Counted from the first letter of the stretch, positions 16,746 to 24,654 are shown. The stretch: 24,731 bases of DNA from JAVBUP01 sp031555175 (GCA_031555175.1 JAVBUP010000041.1:1-24731); one strand, 5' to 3'. Notes: a model not told the origin generated them from the sequence alone. Made by a program: numbers and translations.

Positions 16746-18164
16746 ATGAATAAAAAAACAAAAGTAGTTTGTACAATTGGACCAGCTTCTGAATCTGTTG
16801 AAATGTTGACGAAATTAGTTAAGGCTGGAATGAATGTTGCTAGATTGAATTTCTCTCATGGAGATCATCAAGAACATTTAACAAGAATGGATAGAATTAA
16901 AAAGATTTCTGCTGAGTTAGGAAAACCAGTAGGGATTTTACTTGATACGAAAGGGCCTGAAATTCGTACGCATGACTTTGAAAATGGTTGTGTTCAAATT
17001 ACTAGAGGTCAAGTTGTCATTGTAACGTGTGGAGAGGAAATACTAGGTACTAGTAAGAGATTCTCAATTACATATGATGAATTATATAAAGATGTTAGAC
17101 CAGGAGGATTTATCCTTGTTAATGATGGGCAATTAGAATTGCTTGTTGACCATGTTGAAGGAAAGGATATCTATACTGTTAGTGCTAATGATGCTGAACT
17201 TAAAAACCGTCGTGGAATTAATGTTCCAGATGTATCGCTAAACTTAGAATACTTATCTGAAAAAGATACTAATGATATTATTTTTGGATGTGCTCAAGAT
17301 GTTGATTTCATTGCGGCATCGTTTGCAAGACGTGCTCAAGATATTGTTGATATCAAGAAATTATTAATTGAAAATGGGAAACCAAATATCCAAGTTATCG
17401 CTAAGATTGAAAATCATGAAGGTGTTAAAAATATTGATGATATTTTAAAAGTAGCGGATGGAGTAATGGTGGCAAGAGGAGATCTTGGAGTAGAAGTTCC
17501 TGCTGAAGATGTGCCAATGATTCAAAAACAGTTAATCAAAAAATGTAACGCTGCTGGAAAGCCAGTTATTACTGCAACACAAATGCTTGAAAGTATGCAA
17601 ACAAATCCTCGCCCAACAAGAGCTGAGGTATCAGATGTTGCCAATGCGATCATGGATGGTTCAGATGCAATTATGTTATCTGGAGAATCAGCTGCTGGTA
17701 AATATCCAGAAGAATCGGTAGAAACAATGGTTAGAATAGCTCAAAAAGCTGAAGAGTCATTAGATTATTCTAAATTCTATAAAAATGCTGTTAAAACAGC
17801 AAAAAAGGATCATTCAGAAGCAATCTGTATGTCAGTTGCTGAAATTGCATATGAGTTTGATGTAAAAGCAATTATTGCTTTCACTATTACTGGATTTACA
17901 GCTAGAAAGATGTCTCGTTATCGCCCACAATGTCCAATTATTGCTGCAACGACGAGTGAAGATACTTTAACTGAGTTGTCATTATGCTGGGGAGTTCAAC
18001 CAGTATTATGTAAATCAATTACAACAGATAACGCATTATTGAAATATGCTGAAATCATCGCTAAAGAAGCAGGTGTTCAAATTGGTGAAGAAATATTAGT
18101 TACTGGTGGAACACCTGGCGCTCCTGGTTTAACTAGCTTTATGCATTTAATTACAATCAAATAG
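16746..18164 (+). CDS. pyk: Pyruvate kinase
   Basis: This 472-residue enzyme converts phosphoenolpyruvate and ADP to pyruvate and ATP. N-terminal TKVVCTIGPAS, the substrate loop MNVARLNFSHGDHQEH, the active-site strand IQVIAKIENHEGV and ATQMLESM ... VANAIMDGSDAIMLSGE are intact. The frame is open ten codons further upstream, but AGGGGTA (16734-16740) and family alignment place the start at 16746. It lacks the extra C-terminal PEP-utiliser domain of Bacillus Pyk. The stop runs into a terminator, behind which the PfkB-type gene begins. Confidence 0.97.
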   Translation: MNKKTKVVCTIGPASESVEMLTKLVKAGMNVARLNFSHGDHQEHLTRMDRIKKISAELGKPVGILLDTKGPEIRTHDFENGCVQITRGQVVIVTCGEEILGTSKRFSITYDELYKDVRPGGFILVNDGQLELLVDHVEGKDIYTVSANDAELKNRRGINVPDVSLNLEYLSEKDTNDIIFGCAQDVDFIAASFARRAQDIVDIKKLLIENGKPNIQVIAKIENHEGVKNIDDILKVADGVMVARGDLGVEVPAEDVPMIQKQLIKKCNAAGKPVITATQMLESMQTNPRPTRAEVSDVANAIMDGSDAIMLSGESAAGKYPEESVETMVRIAQKAEESLDYSKFYKNAVKTAKKDHSEAICMSVAEIAYEFDVKAIIAFTITGFTARKMSRYRPQCPIIAATTSEDTLTELSLCWGVQPVLCKSITTDNALLKYAEIIAKEAGVQIGEEILVTGGTPGAPGLTSFMHLITIK

Positions 18165-18188
18165 ACTTGTAACAACAAGTCTTTTTTT
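18163..18188 (+). terminator. Terminator directly after pyk
   Basis: AGACTTGT (18163-18170) and ACAAGTCT (18175-18182) form an 8-bp stem with loop AACA, then a T-run to 18188. It begins within the pyk TAG. Only four bases separate it from the next gene's Shine-Dalgarno. Confidence 0.85.
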
Positions 18189-18205
18189 ATATAAGGAGGT
18201 AGGAA

Positions 18206-19033
18206 ATGAAAATCATTGCTGTAGGAGAATTCCTAATTGACCTAATAGATCATAAACAACAATATCGTACAATTGAACCTGGTGGATCAAGTTGGAATAT
18301 ACTATATCGTCTCTCTTCATTTCAAGATAACTGTTACGCTGTTGGGTTTGCAGGAGATGATGAGTATGGACATATTGCTTTAAAACAATATACTAATATT
18401 GATACAACTCATAGCTTCTTACTAGATAATTATAAAACGAAATATGTACATTACTTATTAGATGGAAAGGTAGAGTGCCCAAATCATGGACAGGCAAGGT
18501 CAAATGAGGGTAGTGATAGAGTTGTTGAGATTCTTGAAAAAGTCGTTGATAAGGACTCTATATGCGTTTTAGATGAGCTTAATCAACATAGCAGTAAATA
18601 TATGAAGAACATCAATCAATTAGGTGGTATGATAGCACTTGATTTAGGCTTTTTAGGAAGAATTGAGGATATTTCTAGGGATGAAATAACAGAATTCGAA
18701 AAAGCTAACATTATATACTTGCAAATCAACCGAAAAGTCGTTAATAAAGTACTTGAAGTATTTAATGTTAAAAGTATTCAAGAACTAATAAAAAATTCTA
18801 ATATTCAATTAGCAGTCATTACTAATGGTAGTGGTGATATGGAAGTGTTAACTACTACTTATAGCGGGATGCATCCAGTTAATTCTGTTGAATTGGTTAA
18901 TGATGTAGGAGCTGGAGATGCCTTCTTTGCTAGTATGGTAGATTGTTGTATCAATGGTATAGATATACATCAAGCAGTTAATATTTCATCATTATTTGCA
19001 GTAAATGTTTTAAATAAAAAAGTGGGGAGATAA
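18206..19033 (+). CDS. PfkB family carbohydrate kinase
   Basis: This 275-residue ribokinase-fold sugar kinase carries the N-terminal GG motif (GGSSWN, 26-31) and the C-terminal PfkB signature DVGAGDAFFASM with catalytic D238. Fructokinase or a related sugar kinase is likely, but the sugar is unknown. It is slightly short for the family. AAGGAGG (18193-18199) gives a strong start at 18206. No promoter is visible between the pyk terminator and this ribosome-binding site, so expression probably depends on readthrough or a promoter inside pyk. Its stop lies at the loop of its own terminator. Confidence 0.88.
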   Translation: MKIIAVGEFLIDLIDHKQQYRTIEPGGSSWNILYRLSSFQDNCYAVGFAGDDEYGHIALKQYTNIDTTHSFLLDNYKTKYVHYLLDGKVECPNHGQARSNEGSDRVVEILEKVVDKDSICVLDELNQHSSKYMKNINQLGGMIALDLGFLGRIEDISRDEITEFEKANIIYLQINRKVVNKVLEVFNVKSIQELIKNSNIQLAVITNGSGDMEVLTTTYSGMHPVNSVELVNDVGAGDAFFASMVDCCINGIDIHQAVNISSLFAVNVLNKKVGR

Positions 19034-19053
19034 GTGTATCTTTCCACTTTTTT
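19016..19053 (+). terminator. Terminator containing the PfkB gene stop codon
   Basis: Bases 19016-19031 pair with 19038-19053 (16 bp, two G-T pairs), with A-run and T-run at the base. The TAA (19031-19033) sits at the top of the stem and in the loop. Confidence 0.85.
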
Positions 19054-19056
19054 GAA

Positions 19057-19079
19057 TGCTATAATATGGCTAGAGGTGA
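19057..19079 (+). promoter_or_regulatory. Extended -10 promoter and RBS of the aldo/keto reductase
   Basis: TGcTATAAT (19057-19065) begins just after the PfkB terminator. AGAGGTGA (19072-19079) precedes the ATG at 19085. Confidence 0.6.
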
Positions 19080-19084
19080 AATAT

Positions 19085-20203
19085 ATGCAAAAAAGAAAAA
19101 TAAATAAATTAAATGTAGAAGTTAGTTTACTTGGAATGGGATGTATGAGATTACCAATGAAAGATGGTCAAATTGATGATGCTGAAGCTGAAAGGATTAT
19201 TGATCATGCTATAGCTAGCGGTGTAAACTATATTGATACAGCTTATCCATATCATAATGGGGAGAGTGAACCGTTTGTAGGTAAAGTATTAAAGAAATAT
19301 GACCGCAAAAGCTTATATCTAGCTACTAAAATGCCATTATGGCAAATTAATTCATTAGAAGAAGCAAGAACAATTTTTAATCAACAGTTAGAAAGATTGC
19401 AAACAGAATATGTGGATTTTTATTTATTACACGCTCTAGATAAAGCTAGATGGGATAAAGTAGTTGAACTAGGAATTTTAGACTATTTAGAAGAAGAAAG
19501 ACGAGCTGGAAAGATTAAGTTTATTGGATTCTCTTTCCATGATGAAAAAGAAGTATTTATGGAAATCATTAATCATCATAATTGGGACTTTTGTCAAATT
19601 CAATTAAATTATATGGATACTGATCACCAACAAGGTATCGAAGGATATGAAGAGGCAAAGAAATTAGATATTCCAGTAGTCATTATGGAACCAATTAAAG
19701 GTGGAACATTAGCAGTATTACCAGAAGATATTAATGCAATATTTAAAGAAGTGCATCCAGAATGGTCAACTGCCTCATGGGCGTTACGTTTTGTCGCTAA
19801 CCATGATAACATTAAAGTGGTATTAAGTGGAATGTCAACATATGATCAATTAGAAGATAACATTAACACAATGTCTTCATTTGCACCATTAACAGAAATA
19901 GAATTATCTGCAATTAATAAAGTAACTGCAGAAATCAAGTCACATACTAAGATTGGATGTACTTGGTGTGAATATTGCTTACCTTGTCCATTTGGACTTG
20001 ATATTCCAAGAAACTTTGATATTTGGAATCAATATTCAATGTATGGTGGTATAAATAAAGCAAAAGATAGATACAACCATATGAAACCTGAAGAAAGAGC
20101 AGATATGTGTCAACAATGTGGTGCCTGTGAAGCGGTTTGTCCACAAGCATTAAACATTATTGAGTCATTACAAAAAGTAGCAAAAGAAGAATTTGCAAAA
20201 TAA
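19085..20203 (+). CDS. Aldo/keto reductase with C-terminal 4Fe-4S ferredoxin-like domain
   Basis: This 372-residue protein has an NADPH-type aldo/keto reductase barrel (about 1-285), with catalytic D and Y in IDTAYPYHNGE, K in LATKMP and H in DFYLLHALD. A C-terminal cysteine-rich segment follows with two iron-sulfur motifs, C292/C295/C298/C301-P and C342/C345/C348/C352-P. Members are widespread in anaerobes; the substrate is unknown, and electron transfer to the barrel is inferred. The frame is open 17 codons upstream, but those codons overlap the promoter and lack a ribosome-binding site, so 19085 is chosen. Confidence 0.92.
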   Translation: MQKRKINKLNVEVSLLGMGCMRLPMKDGQIDDAEAERIIDHAIASGVNYIDTAYPYHNGESEPFVGKVLKKYDRKSLYLATKMPLWQINSLEEARTIFNQQLERLQTEYVDFYLLHALDKARWDKVVELGILDYLEEERRAGKIKFIGFSFHDEKEVFMEIINHHNWDFCQIQLNYMDTDHQQGIEGYEEAKKLDIPVVIMEPIKGGTLAVLPEDINAIFKEVHPEWSTASWALRFVANHDNIKVVLSGMSTYDQLEDNINTMSSFAPLTEIELSAINKVTAEIKSHTKIGCTWCEYCLPCPFGLDIPRNFDIWNQYSMYGGINKAKDRYNHMKPEERADMCQQCGACEAVCPQALNIIESLQKVAKEEFAK

Positions 20204-20225
20204 AAATCAGTCCGAAGACTGATTT
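20204..20225 (-). terminator. Minus-strand terminator of the LPXTG gene (UUCG tetraloop)
   Basis: Read on the minus strand, AAATCAGTC-TTCG-GACTGATTT forms a 9-bp stem closed by a stable UUCG loop, followed by more T residues (TTATTTT). It lies just behind the aldo/keto reductase stop. Confidence 0.8.
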
Positions 20226-20227
20226 AC

Positions 20228-20252
20228 GGAATGATTAATTCATTCCTTTTTT
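20228..20252 (+). terminator. Plus-strand terminator of the aldo/keto reductase
   Basis: GGAATGA (20228-20234) and TCATTCC (20240-20246) form a stem with loop TTAAT and six T residues (20247-20252). The T-run overlaps the stop codon of the opposing LPXTG gene. Confidence 0.85.
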
Positions 20253-21717
20253 ATTGTTGTTCTTTTCTCTTTACTCCAAAATATACAACACCTAATAACA
20301 CAACTGAAGTATATAGTGTATATGTACTTAATGTTGTTTCTCCGGTATTAGGAAGTTCTGGGTCTGGACCAAACTCCTTAAATGTAATTATAAATCCAGT
20401 ATATTCACTAATAGATAAATCCTTAAATGTTTCATCAGTAGACTCTGTATCACCTATTATAACAAAGTGATCAGTAAGAGCTTTAACATTACTTGCATAA
20501 TCGTACCCAGTTCCACCAAATGAGTCAAGAGTTGAAATTGTCCCATCACTTACACTTCCGGTAACAACTAGAATATCTCCATATCCACCTAAACAATCTG
20601 CAGTTAATGTTCCACTAGAAACTGGACCATCTAATGTCCCAACTGCCATAAACGTATCCCCAATTATAGCAACTGAACTTAGATAACTATATACGTCTGG
20701 TGCCGCTACAATAGCGGTTGCCCATTCTAAAGCTCCATCAGAATCTTTAATTTTTGCTATAAAGCCATTTCCGATTGAATAATTACCTGCTAGGGCAGCA
20801 AAATCATTATCTTTTGAGACTGTTGTTCCGGTGATTAAATATCCACCATCTACTTGAGTTAGTCCACTAACGGCATCATTGCGTGTCCCACCAATAATCG
20901 TTGACCATAGTGTACTAGTGAATGTTGAATTATACTTAATCGCAAAGACATTTGTATCACCATTACCACCATTATCACCAGTAGAAATGGTGAAGTCTTT
21001 GTCAGTAGTAGCAACTTCACCGATAAGTACATAGTTGTCATCCACCATAGTTATTCCTTTAAAATAACCGATATCAGCAGCTTCCAACTCAATAATTTGA
21101 TCTAGTGTCAATGAAGAATCATTATCAAACAAAACAATAACAGCAGTGATCCTATTGTTTGTTAGGCCGGCAAAGTCTCCACTATTTTCTCCGGCTTGAC
21201 CAACAGCAATAACTGTGTTGTCTTTAACAATAACATCTGAGAAAGTATCTGCCTTGGTACTTCCAAGACATTTTGCTGCCAATTCAGCGCCGGTAGCACC
21301 ATCATACTTTACTATAATGGAAGCAGATTTGTCATAGTCAGCCGCCATGTAAGGACTAAGGCTAGCACTAGAAGTGTGACCGACAGCAATTAGGTTACCA
21401 TCATTGTCAACTGTGACAGCATCGAATGATTCACCACCTGTTCCCCCATATGTACTTTGCCAATCAAGAGTACCATTTGCACTATATTTAGTTATTTCTG
21501 CTTGATAGTTAAATCCAGTCACTTTAACAGATCCAACTATAACATATGAACCATCCTCAAGATAAACAACATCTTTATGTGCGCGGTCAATATCTTTATT
21601 AGGAATAGTTATAGTATCTATCTCATTTACTTTACCCAAAGCGTAAGTATTGATACTTGATACTAATACTCCTACGATAATAAATGAACTAATAAACAAT
21701 TTTTTTAATTTTTTCAT
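20251..21717 (-). CDS. LPXTG-anchored surface protein, predicted seven-bladed beta-propeller
   Basis: This 488-residue secreted protein has a signal peptide (KKLKK then FISSFIIVGVLVSSINTYA, cut near 26). At the C-terminus are LPNTG (455-459), a hydrophobic helix and a KRKEQQ tail, the sortase anchor. Between them I count seven repeats of about 58-64 residues starting near 33, 93, 153, 213, 278, 339 and 403. Each has a central D/G-hydrophobic strand pattern like GNLIAVGHT, YVLIGEVAT or FVIIGDTES, and several end in GGT. This resembles SBBP/delta-60-type propeller repeats. The ligand is unknown. No sortase gene is in the window. No Shine-Dalgarno lies at the start codon. It shares an upstream element with the histidine kinase gene. 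Confidence 0.85.
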   Translation of the reverse strand: MKKLKKLFISSFIIVGVLVSSINTYALGKVNEIDTITIPNKDIDRAHKDVVYLEDGSYVIVGSVKVTGFNYQAEITKYSANGTLDWQSTYGGTGGESFDAVTVDNDGNLIAVGHTSSASLSPYMAADYDKSASIIVKYDGATGAELAAKCLGSTKADTFSDVIVKDNTVIAVGQAGENSGDFAGLTNNRITAVIVLFDNDSSLTLDQIIELEAADIGYFKGITMVDDNYVLIGEVATTDKDFTISTGDNGGNGDTNVFAIKYNSTFTSTLWSTIIGGTRNDAVSGLTQVDGGYLITGTTVSKDNDFAALAGNYSIGNGFIAKIKDSDGALEWATAIVAAPDVYSYLSSVAIIGDTFMAVGTLDGPVSSGTLTADCLGGYGDILVVTGSVSDGTISTLDSFGGTGYDYASNVKALTDHFVIIGDTESTDETFKDLSISEYTGFIITFKEFGPDPELPNTGETTLSTYTLYTSVVLLGVVYFGVKRKEQQ

Positions 21718-21860
21718 TTTAATATTTAGTATATACTACAATAGCCATAATCTATATATACTTTTCCTTTCTTTGTATTTGGCATTAAAAAATGATGTAG
21801 TCGTGACAACTATTTATTGGAAATAATAACGCTAATATTGTAACTTGTCTGCATCAACCA

Positions 21861-21890
21861 TAGTATAGAATATAATGAACATCAAAAGAC
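21861..21890 (-). repeat. Shared 30-bp promoter-like element, copy A (LPXTG gene)
   Basis: This copy matches copy B (24527-24556) at 26 of 30 positions, without gaps. On the minus strand it reads TCTTTTGATGTTCATT, then a few bases, then TATACT, a -10-like hexamer. It lies about 145 bp upstream of the LPXTG start. It is probably a regulated promoter or an operator-promoter. Confidence 0.6.
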
Positions 21891-22262
21891 CAACAAAATA
21901 ATATGTTAAAATCAAATTGAGTTATCATTGTTTTCACTTGCATTTGCCTAACCATAATTAGTCATATATTTATTATTGTAACTTGCTAATTAATTGCTTT
22001 CTAATAAGTATTGCATTTGTAATTAATTATTGTTTATTAACTAAATATAGTTATGATTATAGAAAGAAGTTGCTAACATTTGGAATTATTCAGTATATCT
22101 TACATATCAATGATAACATCTTAGAAGGATTAGTATGTGATGAGCGCATCAGTGGAATCTTCTAATAATACGACGATTCATGCTCTCGTATTTATCAATA
22201 CCCATTTTTGTAAACAAGATATGTAAAGTATGCATTTTGATTTTATGATTTTTAATCAATAT

Positions 22263-22283
22263 AAAAAAGATGCCAAAGCATCT
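22263..22283 (-). terminator. Intrinsic terminator of the kinase/response regulator operon
   Basis: Read on the minus strand, AGATGC-TTTG-GCATCT is followed by a T-run, about 80 bases beyond the response regulator stop. Confidence 0.8.
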
Positions 22284-22362
22284 AATTGTTTCAAGGATAA
22301 TAAATAATGTAGCACACTATTGAAAAATATGCGCATTATAATGATAGAACATTAAAGTAAGA

Positions 22363-23163
22363 TTATGTGTTTTTTTTATTCTTGTCTAGCAAGAAGCCAG
22401 CAGTATATTCAGCCCAACTATAGTTAGTCATGTATTCGCCATTATACTTATTAATTGCATATGGAATTCCCTTTTCATAGGCATAATAGTCGCAGTTCAA
22501 AATAGATTTATCAATAGAATATGCGCCATGTTTATGTAATATAATATCTTGGCAATTGATATCTCTAAGTGTTCGATACATTTCAACTATGATATTTGAA
22601 ATATATGATTGCGTAATACGCGTGTAGGGTGTATCTTCAAGAAGTATGGCAGCCAATTCTTTTTTACTTACACTAGAACCAAAACGATCCACTAAATAAG
22701 CAAAAGCTTCCTTGGATTTTGTCCTTTTAAAAGTAATAGGTTTACCATCGTAAAGAACTTCAAAGTTACCAAAACACAGGATGTATAATCCTTGGTTGGA
22801 AACCTCAATGGGATGTCGTAAGTTCTCAAGTTCATCCTCGATGCGTTTTGGATTAATTGGTTTTAATACATAGCCAGAGACGTGCAATTCAAAGGCATTT
22901 ACCATATATTCACTGTATCCAGTAACAAAGATAATGTTAATATTATTGTTAATCGATTTAAGGCGTTTTGCCAAATCAATACCGTTTATTTCTGGCATTT
23001 CGATATCAATAAACGCGATATCTATGTGATTATCTTTTGCATAATCAAAGGCACTACTTGGTAAATCAAATGTCTTTATTTCATAGAGTTTATTGAAATT
23101 CTTAACTGCACTGGCTATTGCTTCTAACGCATGTTCTTCATCATCGACAATCATTACTTTCAT
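22363..23163 (-). CDS. Response regulator with SARP-like winged-helix domain
   Basis: This 266-residue protein has a receiver domain (1-118) with acidic D7/D8, phosphoacceptor D53 (FIDIEMPEING), T81 and K101. A Trans_reg_C-type winged helix follows (about 128-205: CFGNFEVLYDGKPITF, KSKEAFAYLVDRFGSSVSKKEL), as in SARP-like response regulators. The usual partner domain for LytS-type kinases is LytTR, so this pairing is a less common but known combination. The start at 23163 follows AGGAGG on the minus strand. It lies 19 bp behind the kinase, forming one operon. It is the likely regulator of its own operon and of the LPXTG gene. Confidence 0.92.
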   Translation of the reverse strand: MKVMIVDDEEHALEAIASAVKNFNKLYEIKTFDLPSSAFDYAKDNHIDIAFIDIEMPEINGIDLAKRLKSINNNINIIFVTGYSEYMVNAFELHVSGYVLKPINPKRIEDELENLRHPIEVSNQGLYILCFGNFEVLYDGKPITFKRTKSKEAFAYLVDRFGSSVSKKELAAILLEDTPYTRITQSYISNIIVEMYRTLRDINCQDIILHKHGAYSIDKSILNCDYYAYEKGIPYAINKYNGEYMTNYSWAEYTAGFLLDKNKKNT

Positions 23164-23182
23164 TGCTTTATTCCTCCTATAG

Positions 23183-24457
23183 TTATTTCTTAGGTATTTT
23201 TATTGTAGCTGTTGTACCAAGATTTGGTGTACTTTGGATATTTAATGTTCCATTGCACATAATGGATAAACGCTCAGTGACATTATTAATTCCAATATGA
23301 TTACGGCCATCAGATAGATTTTGATTCATATCAAAGCCAATACCATCATCGCTTACTTCAATAACAAGATGTGTTAGAGTTTCAAATGCCTTAATTTTAA
23401 CTGTTCCCCCAGTAGCTTTTTTTGTCACCCCATGTCTGACAGCATTTTCGACGATGGGCTGTAAAGATAAAACTGGTATTAAAAGCGTAGTGGGCATAAT
23501 ATCATATTCAATACTTAGTTTATTATTGAAACGTAGTTTTTCCAACCATAAATATTGCTTAACATGTTCCATCTCCTTATGAAAACTAACCATTTTTTTC
23601 TGTGTTAAAGAATCCATGTTTCCTCTTAAATATTCAGAAAAAGTCACTAAAGCCACGTGAGCTTCGCTATTATTAACGCATAATTGACTGATAGCACTTA
23701 AGCTGTTATAAAGAAAATGTGGTTGTATTTGACTCAGCATAATTGCAGTTTTATATTCAAGTAACTCCAGTTCTTGTTGTTTTAAAGTTTTCTCTTGTTC
23801 AATTTGAATATTTATAAAGATTAATAATATAGAAACAGTTAGTGCTGAATACCATAACATGAGATACAAGAAAAAGTAATTAATTATTGTAACAATAATG
23901 GGGATAATTGTATAAGAGAGTAATGTAATGGTCTTTTTTAAACCTAAATCTTTTTTGTAATATAGAATTACGGAAAAAATGAGCACAAATTGTAAGGCAG
24001 CAAAGATATAGACATATATGTAGTATTCTCCGGCGATAAATACATTGTCTCTTTGTATTGTAAAAAATATGTTAGTAAATATATTTATAATTCCAGTAAC
24101 AAATAGGCCAAACGATATTAGCGACGATATTGCCAAAATTCGTTTTTCTGTTTTTTTGTTTGTTGCAATACATTTTAAGATATAAAAGATCAAAAGCGTG
24201 AAATCAATACCAGGTAATACCAAAGACAAGAAATTAAAGACAATACTCAGATAGTAAAAAAGTATACCATGTTGTAAATCGATAATCCATGAAATAGTGT
24301 CTACAGTAATTGTAATAATATGGGATATTAGCACTATGTTAAACGCCTTATTCATTTCGGAGTGGTTATCTTTGTTTAGATATTGATAGAATAGTAATGT
24401 GAATAGTATAACTAAGCAGATTGCTTCTATTGCTAGGTTTGGTATCGTATAGTCCAT
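23183..24457 (-). CDS. LytS-type sensor histidine kinase
   Basis: This 424-residue kinase has seven or so N-terminal membrane helices (about 8-217) without a recognised ligand domain. A short coiled linker (218-240) is followed by the His_kinase core LSQIQPHFLYNSL with H247 as phosphoacceptor, and the HATPase domain with N-box QPIVENAVRHG (333-343), G1 DDGIGFD (370-376) and G2 HIGINNV. It signals to the downstream response regulator; the stimulus is unknown. The start has AAAGGAG on the minus strand. Element B, shared with the LPXTG gene, lies 70-100 bp upstream. Confidence 0.93.
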   Translation of the reverse strand: MDYTIPNLAIEAICLVILFTLLFYQYLNKDNHSEMNKAFNIVLISHIITITVDTISWIIDLQHGILFYYLSIVFNFLSLVLPGIDFTLLIFYILKCIATNKKTEKRILAISSLISFGLFVTGIINIFTNIFFTIQRDNVFIAGEYYIYVYIFAALQFVLIFSVILYYKKDLGLKKTITLLSYTIIPIIVTIINYFFLYLMLWYSALTVSILLIFINIQIEQEKTLKQQELELLEYKTAIMLSQIQPHFLYNSLSAISQLCVNNSEAHVALVTFSEYLRGNMDSLTQKKMVSFHKEMEHVKQYLWLEKLRFNNKLSIEYDIMPTTLLIPVLSLQPIVENAVRHGVTKKATGGTVKIKAFETLTHLVIEVSDDGIGFDMNQNLSDGRNHIGINNVTERLSIMCNGTLNIQSTPNLGTTATIKIPKK

Positions 24458-24526
24458 AACGGATCTCCTTTATTATATACTTATAATATTAACAGAATAA
24501 CCATGATAATTACTAATATAACTATT

Positions 24527-24556
24527 TATTATAGAAAACAATGAACACCAAAAGAC
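24527..24556 (-). repeat. Shared 30-bp promoter-like element, copy B (histidine kinase gene)
   Basis: This copy has the same orientation to its gene as copy A has to the LPXTG gene. On the minus strand the -10-like hexamer is TATAAT, with TGTTCATT conserved inside the spacer region. It gives a predicted leader of about 60 bases for the kinase. Confidence 0.6.
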
Positions 24557-24569
24557 AACCAAACAAAAA

Positions 24570-24591
24570 GATTGTCTTTTTTAAGACAATC
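24570..24591 (-). terminator. Hairpin with minus-strand T-tract (24570-24591)
   Basis: GATTGTCTT (24570-24578) and AAGACAATC (24583-24591) pair over 9 bp. T residues follow on the minus strand. It stands upstream of the kinase promoter and its left arm can also pair with 24550-24558. Confidence 0.55.
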
Positions 24592-24602
24592 CTCAGACTG
24601 TT

Positions 24603-24633
24603 GACAAAGTATTGAGGTACTTTGTCTTTTTTT
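24603..24633 (+). terminator. Plus-strand terminator before the last gene
   Basis: GACAAAGTA (24603-24611) and TACTTTGTC (24618-24626) form a 9-bp stem followed by seven T residues. No plus-strand gene lies upstream after the kinase, so it may end a small RNA or act as a leader attenuator. Confidence 0.7.
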
Positions 24634-24654
24634 ATACAGTGATAAAAGGATATT

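Larger units (their letters stand above)
21718..22362. other. 645-bp gap without a convincing gene
   Basis: This very AT-rich stretch separates the LPXTG gene from the response regulator. It holds the leader and probable promoter of the LPXTG gene, a palindrome TAGTATATACTA (21727-21738), the shared 30-bp element (21861-21890), a 12-bp direct repeat TATTGTAACTTG (21836-21847 and 21974-21985), a 7-bp inverted repeat (22167-22173/22186-22192) and the response regulator's terminator. A 60-codon TTG-started frame at 21983-22165 has no ribosome-binding site and no family I know. Confidence 0.6.

Noticed and set aside
20231..20470. 79-codon plus-strand frame opposite the LPXTG gene end
   Set aside because: It overlaps the plus-strand terminator and is the antisense of the LPXTG anchor region.
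21983..22165. 60-codon plus-strand frame in the large gap
   Set aside because: It begins with TTG, has no ribosome-binding site and no recognisable family, and lies in AT-rich sequence where such frames arise by chance.
24601..24629. TTGACA at 24601-24606 as a -35 box
   Set aside because: No -10-like hexamer lies at the right distance, and the bases belong to the terminator stem.
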